From Providencia alcalifaciens (lineage in GTDB: Bacteria > Pseudomonadota > Gammaproteobacteria > Enterobacterales > Enterobacteriaceae): a stretch of DNA of 64,000 bases. The stretch covers positions 248,001 to 312,000 of the forward strand of contig NZ_OU659204.1 in assembly GCF_915403165.1 (NCBI RefSeq), read 5' to 3'. The translations under genes and the position numbers were made by a program. The notes under the pieces were generated by a model. The model was not told the DNA's origin and ran no database searches. It saw only the letters and a list, made by a program, of their open reading frames with translations. Positions 44,980 to 54,815 of the stretch are shown here, piece by piece (position 1 is the first letter of the stretch; every line of letters starts with the position of its first letter).

Positions 44980-47468
44980 TACTGGCATACCGCCTCCATT
45001 TTATATAAACCAATATAATTCGGTAATCCCGCCAAGTTATAATTCACTTGGCATTGTTGCTTATCGTTATATTGAATCGTAAATGAACCACTTTCCGGCA
45101 TTCCTGACAGATAAATTTCTCCGTCATTACCTACCATCGCATTGAGCTGATTATTGCTTGGGAAAATTGCCTGCGCCCCGAATGGTACCGGTTTGCCATC
45201 TTTAAAATGCAAGGTCATGATGGCACGATAGCCTACATTGGCATTAAAGCTAGCTTTGGCAATTGCCCCACGGCTTGGTGCCACATTCTGAGTGGTTAAC
45301 TCCATTTCGGTATCATCCGGCAATTTACTGGTATCAATTTGGATACCATTGCTGCGATATGCAGTGACATACGGCACCAACGCATAGCCTTGCCCGTTGG
45401 TTTGGATACCTGTTTGGTTCAGAATCGGGACATTAGCGGCATCGGGGATTTCCACCAATGCTGCGGTTTCACCCAGTTGCTGACCGAGAACTACCCCTCC
45501 AGAATGAGCGACCACACTGCCGCTGGCACCGTAATACAGGTTGTAATTATTGGTGCTGTAACCCGTGCCACCGGAAACTTCCCCATATTGCCCACGGTAG
45601 CTGGCATTTAAGTTACCGGAAGCCCCAGAATCGCGGGTTGGGAAGTTTTGCTGAGCACCCCAGTTCAAGCGATTATCCAGTTACGTTGCCGAAACCCCCA
45701 TGCTGCCCGAGGAGCCATTGCTACTGCTGTTCGTGCCATTAAGGTTGTAATAAAAAGTGCTATCAAACAGGCTAAATGGCACGCTAACCGTAAAGGCAAA
45801 CTGGTGGTCATCGTCTTTATTGCGGCCATCGTAGTTATTTGGGTTGGTGTTTTTGTTATAGCTATAATTCACACCATAGCTAATGTCGTTCCAGCTATTG
45901 TTATAGCCAATGGTTGTAGACTGGGTTTTGCGATCGCTATTCCAGTAATCTTCGCTCACAAAACCTACCGACAAGGAGCCCCAGCCGTCACCTAAACTTT
46001 GGCTAAGGGTAATTTCTCCGCGGTTACGGCGGCGCTCATGCAAGGCGGTAAATGCTTCTTTTCGATAGCCATCAAACACTTCCGACAAGCTATAAAACCC
46101 TTTAGTGGAATAACGATAGCCCGCTAAAGCGATGTTAGTGCCGATATCATTCAGGTTTTTGTTATAGCGAAAGCGGTAGGATTGTCCGCTCTCTTTTTCA
46201 CTGTTACTGAGGGTCGAACTGGCGTGGGTGACATCGATAGATAATGCACCAAATCGCCCTAAGTTTTGCCCTGAGCCGATGGAGTAAGCCTGATATTTGT
46301 CACTGACTTGGCTTCCGCCAAACAGAGTCACCCCCCAAGGTAGTCCGTAAGTTAGTGCAAATTGCGCAAAGGTTTTTTTATCTACGCTGCTGTCATAACT
46401 GCGGTATTGCCCGCCCGTCACGCTATAGGAGAGATAGCCTTCCCGTTGCAAAACAGGCAAAGAAGCAAAGGGGATAATTTGGTACTGTTCACTACCGTTG
46501 GCTTCTTTAATCGTGACGTGTAAATCACCACTACCCCCTGTAGGGTAGAGATCGTTGATTTCAAACGGACCCGCTGCCACATCGGTTTGGTAAATGGTGT
46601 AACCGTTTTGACGAATGGTGATCTGCGCATTACTGCGCGCAATACCCCGTACCACTGGCGCATATCCACGCAAGCTTTCTGGGTTCATATCATCGTCAGT
46701 GGAAAGCTGCACCCCACGAAACGGTACACTGTCAAAAATATCGGACGGTGATGAGCTGTCCCCAAGGATCAGCTGACTTTTTATCGCATTGATATTACGG
46801 CTTAAATAGGTATATACCGTGTCCCATTTATTGCGTTGCCCATCACTACTTTGCCACGTCGTGTAGTTGCGCAGACGCCACGGACCGATATTCAGTCCCG
46901 GGCGCAAGTTCACATAGTTGGAATTGCTGCTGTTTTTATCGTTTTTACGATCGGTATTGCGCGAGCCGTTATAACTGTAATTGAGTAACAGCGCGGTGAT
47001 CCCATCGTCGATCGCCGCGAGATCCACATAACCGCGCGGGTTCATGTTCAATGCAATCTGCGGAATGCTCAAATACAGGCGCTGAGAACCAAACTCAAAC
47101 TCACTTTTGGCATCAGGGATAGCAGATAAATTAATGCATTGGTTACCCGCGATTTGCAGCTCAGGGTATTCCCCGATTTTAACCCCAACATCTTTCAGGT
47201 CAGAGAGCGTTAAGCAAGGCTCCAGTTCATTATTTTTATTGGTGGAAAAGCTAACACTTTTTGAGCCAATCAAGCTCTTATTAATGTAGATATCCACATA
47301 GTATTGCCCCGGTAATTGTTCATTACGCTCAAACTGTTCTAAGTCCACGGATTCTTTATTCGGTAGCTCAAGAAATTCAGGATCAAAATAGGTATCCGTT
47401 TCTGCCGAAGACGTCGCAATATAGCCTAGAGATAAAAATAGGCTAAGGCATATTTTATTTATTTTCAT
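44979..47468 (-). pseudogene. Outer-membrane fimbrial usher 2, interrupted by an in-frame TAA
   Basis: The frame is continuous for 829 codons apart from a single TAA at codon 596 (45681-45683). Usher 1 has Gln (CAA) at the same place in S-A-T-Q-L-D-N-R, and both flanks stay in the same frame and almost identical. So one C-to-T change truncates the protein to 595 residues. The truncated protein keeps the N-terminal domain, plug and much of the barrel but loses the last strands and both C-terminal domains. It is unlikely to work unless the stop is suppressed. Signal peptide and start are intact. Confidence 0.93.
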
Positions 47469-47492
47469 AGATAAACCTAATTATCCTTAAGG

Positions 47493-48164
47493 CTATATTT
47501 TTATTTCTACTGGATTATTAGCGGAACCATAATCATTAATGACTTCCCATTTAATGGTTCCGTGTAATTCAGGATTATTTATATTGAAATTTTTCTCTGA
47601 AAATGGGGCAACATAAGAAATATTCTCTGCGCTCTTTCCGTTAAATTTAATACTCTGGAAGTTCATGTAATAAGGGGTTGGGTTATTAACAGTAATGACT
47701 TTACTATTTTTCGACCACTTAAGTTTATTTTGTTCTTCATTAAAATCGACATTCGCTAGTGAATCAGGGCGATAAATTAATTTCATCTGAGTTTTGAATG
47801 CGATCTTTAGTGAGTTTTCTGATTTCTTCTCTGTTGCAGGAATTGTTTTTACATTTAACCAAAATAAAGATTCTCTATCTTTAGGTAGAGTATCTTGAGT
47901 TAGAAATATACGTAGCGCATTTGTCTTTTCTTGATTTAAACGAAAAAGTGGTGGCGTAATGGTAAAGTCCGTTTGCTTACCTTCATTGGCATTTTCAATC
48001 CATGATTGAATTAAATAAGGAACTTTATCCGGATTTTCCACGCTAATGCTCACGTCTTTCTTCCCTTCAGGATAAATGACGCGGGTACCGCCAATAATGA
48101 CACCGGCATTGGCTGTACTGATGAGTGTGAAAAAAAAGATAAAAATAGTAATTATTGATTTCAT
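47493..48164 (-). CDS. Periplasmic fimbrial chaperone 2 (operon 2)
   Basis: 223 residues, a close duplicate of chaperone 1, with G-V-I-I-G-G-T-R-V-I-Y-P-E-G-K-K-D and Q-M-K-L-I-Y-R-P. Divergence is concentrated in the second domain (after residue 135). Intact, 24 bases before the interrupted usher. Confidence 0.95.
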   Translation of the reverse strand: MKSIITIFIFFFTLISTANAGVIIGGTRVIYPEGKKDVSISVENPDKVPYLIQSWIENANEGKQTDFTITPPLFRLNQEKTNALRIFLTQDTLPKDRESLFWLNVKTIPATEKKSENSLKIAFKTQMKLIYRPDSLANVDFNEEQNKLKWSKNSKVITVNNPTPYYMNFQSIKFNGKSAENISYVAPFSEKNFNINNPELHGTIKWEVINDYGSANNPVEIKI

Positions 48165-48200
48165 ATAGCCACCACTGAGTTATAGCAAAAATAAATCACT

Positions 48201-48224
48201 AAGGCTTATATCCCTATAAACCTT
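48201..48224 (-). terminator. Pilin-chaperone intercistronic hairpin (operon 2)
   Basis: AAGGCTTATA-TCCC-TATAAACCTT, the same hairpin as in operon 1 with a single base change in the loop. The stem is fully conserved. Confidence 0.7.
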
Positions 48225-48233
48225 AAATTGAAG

Positions 48234-48764
48234 TTAGTTATAATTAATTGTGAATGTTGCCGTTGAGTTTGCTAAACCAGCACTGACAGCATCAGACATC
48301 GCAATATAACGTGCGGTGAAATCTAAATTATTCACAACTGTTTCTTTTAGGGCATATTCACTGGATGTTGTATATAAAGGAACTGTGATCCCTTTAACGT
48401 CTTGAATTTGAATACCAACATCTTTAGCAATTCCAGATGTTCCCGCGTTGGTTAACTGCAGAACGCTGCTATCACCAGCATAAGAAACACCATCAAATTT
48501 TACCGTTGCAGTGGTCACTGCTGCAGGGCAATTTTCTAATTGAATGGAAAACTTAGTGGCAGCGGCAGTACTACCAGTACTGGCTAATGATGTTTTAGAA
48601 ACTTTACCTAAGTTCACTTGAATAGCATCAGAACCGGATGCTAACTGACAGGCGTTATCGGTAATTTCGCCTGTGAAATTAATATCACCATCTTTGGCAA
48701 AGCCATTAGCAGAAATTAATAAAGTTCCTGTTGCAATTAACGATGCAATAATCTGTTTTTTCAT
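48234..48764 (-). CDS. Major fimbrial subunit (pilin) 2
   Basis: 176 residues, a near copy of pilin 1. Signal peptide ends G-F-A before K-D-G-D-I-N-F-T-G, Cys pair present, C-terminal donor strand T-A-T-F-T-I-N-Y-N. Most differences lie at surface-type positions. First gene of operon 2. Confidence 0.93.
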   Translation of the reverse strand: MKKQIIASLIATGTLLISANGFAKDGDINFTGEITDNACQLASGSDAIQVNLGKVSKTSLASTGSTAAATKFSIQLENCPAAVTTATVKFDGVSYAGDSSVLQLTNAGTSGIAKDVGIQIQDVKGITVPLYTTSSEYALKETVVNNLDFTARYIAMSDAVSAGLANSTATFTINYN

Positions 48765-49234
48765 TTTAACTCTCCGAACTGAGTTCGATATAAAATATAA
48801 TTTCGTGAATGTTTTTCGCTTGTGAATTAAAGCTTAAGTATTTTGTGTTTGTTTTTATAAATAAACAAGTTTGTGTTTTTTTAGAGTTTAAATTTCATAT
48901 TTTGTCACGGTTGTTTATTTTTGATTTGAATTCACTATAGGGGTTGGGTTTTTATTTTGGTTAATTTGAAAAAATAAAATATTAATAATTTCAATTTAAA
49001 TGCGATTGGAAAATAAAGATTAAATAGTAGTATTTGTTTTTAAATGTGAGATTGTGCAAAAGCACGCGTTATGAGTTGGAATGGTGAAATTTTATCTTAA
49101 ATGTAAAATTTTGATGGCAGGTTTTGACGTAAAGTAATGTTCTTATTTATACATTGGATTATTTTATATGCAGATAAATTATCCTATTCCAATCATGAAA
49201 TAAGACTAGTCTCTTTGCGTGTATCTTATAGTGA
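48765..49234 (-). promoter_or_regulatory. AT-rich promoter region of fimbrial operon 2
   Basis: About 470 bases, very AT-rich, no credible gene. The first 110 bases share blocks with the operon 1 promoter region (AGTATTTTGTG, AAATAAACAAG), while the rest has diverged. I see no clear terminator for operon 3 here. Confidence 0.45.
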
Positions 49235-49498
49235 TTATTTTTTATTAAGATAATGCAAAATAAATTTTTTCTCCGCTTCACTAAATATAAAAAAGCTTAA
49301 TAAACTAATCTCAAAATAATTGGCGTATTGTTTTAGTTTATCGACGGGAATTCGATCTTTTCCTTTTTCATATTTCAATTGTTGAAATTCGCAAACACCA
49401 ATCTCATCAGCTAATTCTTTTAATGATAAATGATGATGTTCACGAATCAGTTTTATTTTATGTCCAATAATTTCGGATATTGTATGATTTTCATTCAT
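49235..49498 (-). CDS. MrpJ-type HTH regulator F (fimbrial operon 3)
   Basis: 87 residues. It has the scaffold of regulators B, C and E (I-I-G-H-K-I-K-L-I-R, then Y-E-K-G-K-D-R-I-P-V-D-K-L). The recognition helix is changed to V-C-E-F-Q-Q-L-K-Y, so two of the family's signature positions are replaced. It probably binds a different site or has lost binding. AAAGG precedes the ATG at 49498. 23 bases after the minor pilin gene. Confidence 0.75.
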   Translation of the reverse strand: MNENHTISEIIGHKIKLIREHHHLSLKELADEIGVCEFQQLKYEKGKDRIPVDKLKQYANYFEISLLSFFIFSEAEKKFILHYLNKK

Positions 49499-49521
49499 AA
49501 ACAAACCTTTGTGGTATGTGA

Positions 49522-50028
49522 TTAGTTATAGGTCATAATAAACTCGACATGGCTGCGAAAAGTTCCCGCAACCATGGCACTATTCAAGCTAGTGACACGT
49601 GCAGAAAAAGGAATTTCAGCTTGGCGAGTTTGTAAGTTAATTGGGGTTGTAATTTGGGTTCCGTTTTTTACACGGCTTAAACGGGTTCCCGTGACTAAAT
49701 CTAATGCCACATTTTTTGCTGTGCCACTGTTGATAAAATAATCTGCATTAGTGGGCGCGGCTGTTCCTGTTAACGTCATAACAGATTCGCGGGTATTACT
49801 AGGGCAATCTTTTAATTTAATACTAAAACTTACCCATGGAGCTTGTTGACCATTGCGAAGGTTTGCAATGTTAGTTGTTTTCAAATCAATCACATAATTA
49901 GTTTGTTCTATCTGGCAAGGAGCCGCTTTTATATTGCCTTTAAAATTTAAAGTGATGCTATCTCCTGCTACACAGTAGAAGCTTAATAATGGTCCAAAAA
50001 AAATGAAAGAAATCCAGTTACTTTTCAT
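49522..50028 (-). CDS. Minor fimbrial subunit 3 (operon 3)
   Basis: 168 residues. Signal peptide to about 21 (C-V-A-G before D-S-I-T-L). Pilin fold with Cys pair (A-P-C-Q-I and K-D-C-P-S) and a C-terminal strand ending E-F-I-M-T-Y-N. Operon 3 has one minor subunit where operons 1 and 2 have two. Its features resemble the 1b/2b type (P-W-V-S-F-S-I-K-L). Confidence 0.85.
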   Translation of the reverse strand: MKSNWISFIFFGPLLSFYCVAGDSITLNFKGNIKAAPCQIEQTNYVIDLKTTNIANLRNGQQAPWVSFSIKLKDCPSNTRESVMTLTGTAAPTNADYFINSGTAKNVALDLVTGTRLSRVKNGTQITTPINLQTRQAEIPFSARVTSLNSAMVAGTFRSHVEFIMTYN

Positions 50029-50036
50029 CGTCGCTC

Positions 50037-51011
50037 CTATTCATAGAGAATATTAACAACAGCGGTGGAGTTAGCTACTCCTGGGGTAATCGTCGGAGCT
50101 GTTTGTATGTAGCGTGCTTTCCAGTTAAATAGGTAATCCCCATTGGGGACATTATCTTGTAAGTTATTTTTGTAATTTAAACGAATGGGATTACTATTTT
50201 TATCTAAAAGTTGAATGGCAATGCCCGTTGCTGAGTTATTACCGAATAATTTTAGTTTTCCTGTTGTTTCATCTACATATCCCGCATTACTGGTGATTGT
50301 TGCTTTTATATTGGTACCAGCCATACAAGTAAGGACGACAGGAATTGCAACGGGGGTACTTGTGTCGTTAATGTTCTTAAATTGGTTTTCATTCCAATCC
50401 CCCATATCAATGTTGTACGTTTTGCTTTTTGTTGAGCAGCTTAATACGTTAATACGAATAGCGTTTGATGACATATTGAGGGTAGTTAAATACCACGTTG
50501 AATTGGTTGGTCTGGTATTTGTTTGGTACAGCTGGGCGACGCGTCCAGAAGTTAACGTACCCGCTTGTGTTATTCTTCCTGTTTTTCTGATCACGATACG
50601 CCACTGAGTGTCAGTAATATTCCAGTTTGGAGGGTTTCTACCCGGAATAAAAAAATTGAACCAAGTATTTGCTCCTGTTAGTACTGCCATACTGATGCCA
50701 GGAATATTTGTTGGGGCAAAATTGTTTACAGGTGTCCAACCATTAACAAACCGACCATGCAAGTCAGTGGTACCGCAATCCCTACCGTTACTGGCATTAG
50801 TATCCATTGGTCCTGTGCCGTAAGGTATTACGATGGTATCTAAATCTTTAACCGTTATATCATCATACATAATGCTGAATGTTCGATTTGGTACAGTGAA
50901 CTGTAAATTCATAAATCTAGGATTTTGAATACATGCAGCAGCTGCATGTTGCGAATACAGAAATAAACTCATCAACATAAATATCAGTTTTAGTGAAACA
51001 GAACGGTACAT
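50037..51011 (-). CDS. Two-domain fimbrial tip adhesin 3 (operon 3)
   Basis: 324 residues, signal peptide to about 26 (H-A-A-A before A-C-I-Q-N-P). The N-terminal domain is of the same class as adhesin 1 (R-T-F-S-I-M-Y-D-D, T-W-Y-L-T-T-L-N-M). The C-terminal pilin domain ends T-A-V-V-N-I-L-Y-E. AGAGG precedes the ATG at 51011. Ligand unknown. Confidence 0.82.
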   Translation of the reverse strand: MYRSVSLKLIFMLMSLFLYSQHAAAACIQNPRFMNLQFTVPNRTFSIMYDDITVKDLDTIVIPYGTGPMDTNASNGRDCGTTDLHGRFVNGWTPVNNFAPTNIPGISMAVLTGANTWFNFFIPGRNPPNWNITDTQWRIVIRKTGRITQAGTLTSGRVAQLYQTNTRPTNSTWYLTTLNMSSNAIRINVLSCSTKSKTYNIDMGDWNENQFKNINDTSTPVAIPVVLTCMAGTNIKATITSNAGYVDETTGKLKLFGNNSATGIAIQLLDKNSNPIRLNYKNNLQDNVPNGDYLFNWKARYIQTAPTITPGVANSTAVVNILYE

Positions 51012-51022
51012 ATAAGCCTCTT

Positions 51023-53548
51023 TTAATGGCAAATCGCGGTTGTTTTATATAAACCAAGGTAATTGGGTTGATTAACTAAACTGTATTTCACTTGGCAAAG
51101 AGGTTGATTATTAAATTGAATATCAAAACTCCCTTGTTCACTTAATCCAGATAAGAAAATTTTACCGTGAGCATCGACCATACCTATCGCAACACTGCTA
51201 TCTGCGGATATTGCTTGTGCCCCAAATGGAACAGATTGCCCATTATTCATAGTCAATGTAATAAATGCACGATAGCCAAGGTTTGCTTGGAAACGCGTTT
51301 TGACGAGAGCACCCCGGCTAGGCACAACGGTCTGGCTTGTTATTTCCATCTCGGTATTGTCTGGTATATCGGAGACATCAATCCCAATCATATTTTTACG
51401 GTAAGGGCTAATATTAGGTACTAATGCATAACCTTGAGCATTTGTGCTCACGCCAGCGTTATTGGTAATTGGGATATTGGGTGCTTGAGGAATTTCAACT
51501 AAAGCCGCGGTTTCACCGAGTTGTTGACCTAAAACAATCCCCTCGGTATGAATGACTGCGCTGCCAGTTGCACCATAGTAGAGGTTATAGTTATCGCGAG
51601 TATATCCACTTCCTCCATTGATTGAGCCAAGTTGACCTTTATAACTCGCGTTGAAATTGCCAGTATTCTGTCGGTTATCATTGGTATAGCCTTGCTGCAT
51701 GCTCCAACTGAAACGATTATTTAGCTGAGAAGCGGAAATACCGAGGATGCTTGAGTTACTGTTTTTATTGCTAAAGTTCGTATTGAAATTGAGGTAGGCA
51801 GTATCGTCAAAAAAATCAAAAGGAATGCTGATGGAAAAAGCAAATAAGTGATTAGCATTATGATTGAATGCTGGGTTAACAAGTGTTTGATAAGAATAAG
51901 TATTTCTATCGTAGGTATAGTTAAAACTATAGCTAATTGATTCCCAACTATTGTTATAGCTAATATTGGATGATTCTGTTTTGCGATGGCTATTCCAATA
52001 ATCTTCATTAATATAACTAACAGAAACTGAACCATAATTATCCGATAAACTTTGGCTAATGGATGTTTCTATTCGATTACGGCGTCGTTCAATTTGTGGA
52101 ATAGAATCAGTGTTTTGATAGCCATCAAAAACTTCAGATAAGCTGTAGTAGCCGCTAGTTGAGTAGCGATAACCCGCTAAGGTGATATTTGTACCCACTT
52201 GGTTGAGATTTTTATTGTAGCGAAATCGATAGGATTGCCCTTGGGTAGCAGCGCTATTCTTGGGAGTGGAATTAGCATATGTGATATCAACAGAAAGTGC
52301 GCCAAAATCCCCTAAGTTTTTACCCATACCCAATGATTGGGCTTGATAGTTATCACTATATTGAAAGCCCCCATATGCGGTCATACTATTCGGTAATCCA
52401 TAGACTAGAGACAATTGTGTAAAATCTTGTTGATCGACATGGTTGTTATAAGAGCGATACTGTCCCCCCGTCACACTGTAAAATAGATAGCCTTCTCGCT
52501 GTAAGATGGGTAACGATGCGAAGGGAACAATTTGATATTGTTCAGAGCCATTCGATTCCTTAATCGTCACATGTAAGTCACCACTGCTACCAGTAGGATA
52601 TAGGTCATTGATTTCGAAAGGACCTGCAGCAACGTTGGTCTGATAAATAATATAGCTATTTTGTCGAATAGTAATTTGTGCGTTACTGCGTGCAATGCCC
52701 CTTACTGTTGGTGCATATCCCCGTAAACTTTCTGGGTACATTTCATTGTCAGTGGCTAATTGAATTCCTCTGAAGGGAACGCTGTCAAAAACCATCGAAG
52801 GCGAGACGCCATCACCTACGGTTAGCTGGCTTTTGATTGGGTTAATATTACGGGTGCCATACGTGTAAACATTATTCCATTGACTGGGCTGGTTGTTATT
52901 GTTCGACCATGTGGAGTAGTTGCGAAAACGCCATGACCCCCAATTAATGTTCGGGCGTAAGTTAATATAGTTTGTTGTCGTGGTGCCGTTGTTCTTTCGG
53001 CTGTGATCTTTTGACCCACTGTAGCTGTAGTTCAGCATTGCAGCATTGATGCCATTATCCACTTTAGATAAATCGATGTAGCCTCTAGGGTCATTGTTCA
53101 AGGCGATTTGCGGAATGCTGAGATATAAGCGTTGGGTATTAAAATCAAACTCACTTGTTGCATCTGGAATCGCTGATAAATTTGCACAAGTGGATTGGTC
53201 GTTTTGTAGGGCGGGAAAAAGCTCTGTATTGATACCAAATTGCTTTAAATCAGTTAAAGATAGGCATGGTGTTAATTTATTCTGGTTGCCTTGATTGAAT
53301 AATATTTTTTGAGCATCAATGTAATTTTTATTTACATAGATATAGACAAAATAGCTACCAACTAACTGATTTTGATTCTCAAATAGAGATAAGTCGATAT
53401 TCTCTTTATTTCTACCTTCTAAAAAATCGGGTTCAAAATAGTCGATATCATTATCAGTTATATTTCTATCATCTTTCTGTGTTTTAGTGGTGGCATGAGA
53501 AAATGTTATATTTAAAAAACACAAAAAAATAAAAATATATATTTTCAT
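51023..53548 (-). CDS. Outer-membrane fimbrial usher 3 (operon 3)
   Basis: 841 residues, intact. Signal peptide to about 20, then Y-F-E-P-D-F-L-E. Barrel and plug motifs as in usher 1 (V-F-D-S-V-P-F-R-G, G-Y-A-P-T-V-R-G-I-A), terminal Cys pair ending Y-K-T-T-A-I-C-H. GAGGTGGAA precedes the ATG at 53548. The longer frame to 53614 overlaps the chaperone gene and is rejected. Clearly more diverged than ushers 1 and 2 are from each other. Confidence 0.94.
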   Translation of the reverse strand: MKIYIFIFLCFLNITFSHATTKTQKDDRNITDNDIDYFEPDFLEGRNKENIDLSLFENQNQLVGSYFVYIYVNKNYIDAQKILFNQGNQNKLTPCLSLTDLKQFGINTELFPALQNDQSTCANLSAIPDATSEFDFNTQRLYLSIPQIALNNDPRGYIDLSKVDNGINAAMLNYSYSGSKDHSRKNNGTTTTNYINLRPNINWGSWRFRNYSTWSNNNNQPSQWNNVYTYGTRNINPIKSQLTVGDGVSPSMVFDSVPFRGIQLATDNEMYPESLRGYAPTVRGIARSNAQITIRQNSYIIYQTNVAAGPFEINDLYPTGSSGDLHVTIKESNGSEQYQIVPFASLPILQREGYLFYSVTGGQYRSYNNHVDQQDFTQLSLVYGLPNSMTAYGGFQYSDNYQAQSLGMGKNLGDFGALSVDITYANSTPKNSAATQGQSYRFRYNKNLNQVGTNITLAGYRYSTSGYYSLSEVFDGYQNTDSIPQIERRRNRIETSISQSLSDNYGSVSVSYINEDYWNSHRKTESSNISYNNSWESISYSFNYTYDRNTYSYQTLVNPAFNHNANHLFAFSISIPFDFFDDTAYLNFNTNFSNKNSNSSILGISASQLNNRFSWSMQQGYTNDNRQNTGNFNASYKGQLGSINGGSGYTRDNYNLYYGATGSAVIHTEGIVLGQQLGETAALVEIPQAPNIPITNNAGVSTNAQGYALVPNISPYRKNMIGIDVSDIPDNTEMEITSQTVVPSRGALVKTRFQANLGYRAFITLTMNNGQSVPFGAQAISADSSVAIGMVDAHGKIFLSGLSEQGSFDIQFNNQPLCQVKYSLVNQPNYLGLYKTTAICH

Positions 53549-53570
53549 TTCCACCTCACAGTACGAAAAT

Positions 53571-54239
53571 TTAGATGCTCTTTTCTGTAACCTTGGTTGA
53601 AGCACCATAATCATTAATCAATTCCCATTTAATTGTTCCATGAAGGCTGGGATCGCTGATGCTGAAGGAGGATGAAGAGAAAGGGGCAACGTAAGTAACA
53701 TTTTTCAAGTTAGTTCCATTAAAGGAAATTCGTTGGAAGTTGATATAATAAGGTGTTGGGTTTTTTACTGTTAATGTGTTTTTTGTTTTAGACCATATCA
53801 TCTTTTTCTGTTCATTATTAAAATTAACATCTTTTAATGATGATGGTCGATAAATGAGTTTCATTTGAGATCTAAAAGCAATTTGTAATGAATTTTCTTT
53901 AAATTTCACTGCGGGAATGTTTTTAATATTTAGCCAGAATAGCGATTCTCGATTGTTGGGTAATGTATTCTCGGTTAAAAAAATACGTAGTGTATTTGTG
54001 TTTTCTGCTGGAAGTTTAAACAGCGGTGGCGTAATAGAAAAAATTGACTGAGGATTATTTTCACCATCATCAATCCATGATTGAATTAAATAATCGATTT
54101 CATCAGGGTTTTCAATGATTATACTCGCATCTTTGACGCCTTCATTATAAATAACACGAGTTCCTCCAATAATGACGCCACCATATGCAGTTGTTGCGAG
54201 AGTAAAAAATAATATAAAAAAATAGAAATAGCTCTTCAT
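53571..54239 (-). CDS. Periplasmic fimbrial chaperone 3 (operon 3)
   Basis: 222 residues. Signal peptide ends T-A-Y-G before G-V-I-I-G-G-T-R-V-I-Y-N. The conserved Q-M-K-L-I-Y-R-P and F-L-T-E-N-T-L-P-N-N-R-E-S-L-F-W-L-N blocks are present. PapD-like. Lies 54 bases after the pilin gene. Confidence 0.94.
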   Translation of the reverse strand: MKSYFYFFILFFTLATTAYGGVIIGGTRVIYNEGVKDASIIIENPDEIDYLIQSWIDDGENNPQSIFSITPPLFKLPAENTNTLRIFLTENTLPNNRESLFWLNIKNIPAVKFKENSLQIAFRSQMKLIYRPSSLKDVNFNNEQKKMIWSKTKNTLTVKNPTPYYINFQRISFNGTNLKNVTYVAPFSSSSFSISDPSLHGTIKWELINDYGASTKVTEKSI

Positions 54240-54293
54240 ATTTACACCATCAGTATTGGATCAATTTTATTGATATTAATTATTAAGGTTAAC

Positions 54294-54815
54294 CTAGTTA
54301 TAAATAATCAAAAAAGTTGCAGAAGCGTTGGCTGAGCCTGGCGTAACTGGTATCGCTTTGGCAATATAATTGGCAGTGAAATTAAGGTCATTTTCAACAT
54401 TCGATAATAAAGGGTATTCACTGGATGGTGACAATAAGGTGATGACTGTATTTCTGTAATCGGTAAGTTGAACGCCTACGCCTGTTGCATTTGACGTGGG
54501 CTTTAAGGCGATAACGGTATTGTCATTTGTGTAAGGTGTTGCATCAAATGAAACCTTCGCGCTTGTGATAGCGATAGGACAATTAATTAATTTTATTGTA
54601 AATGGGACTGATGTTGATTTACTTCCTACACTAGGTAAATTAGCTTTCGGAATTTGACCTAGATTGACTTGGATGTTTTTTGATTCAGTTTTTACTTCAC
54701 AGGCTTGGTCAATAATATCGCCTATAAACTCAATGTTTCCATCAGCAGCAAATCCAGAATTAATAAATAAAAATCCTATGCCAATAGTTAGGGTTTTAAA
54801 TGAAAGTGCTTTCAT
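54294..54815 (-). CDS. Major fimbrial subunit (pilin) 3
   Basis: 173 residues. Signal peptide ends G-F-A before A-D-G-N-I-E-F-I-G-D-I. Cys pair in Q-A-C-E-V and I-N-C-P-I, donor strand S-A-T-F-L-I-I-Y-N. GGAGATAATCAA precedes the ATG at 54815. Homologous to pilins 1 and 2 but considerably diverged. First gene of operon 3. Confidence 0.92.
   Translation of the reverse strand: MKALSFKTLTIGIGFLFINSGFAADGNIEFIGDIIDQACEVKTESKNIQVNLGQIPKANLPSVGSKSTSVPFTIKLINCPIAITSAKVSFDATPYTNDNTVIALKPTSNATGVGVQLTDYRNTVITLLSPSSEYPLLSNVENDLNFTANYIAKAIPVTPGSANASATFLIIYN

Noticed and set aside
44979..45668. A separate 229-residue protein after the usher 2 stop codon
   Set aside because: It is the same frame as the usher and aligns to its C-terminal part. 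It has no ribosome site or signal peptide of its own.
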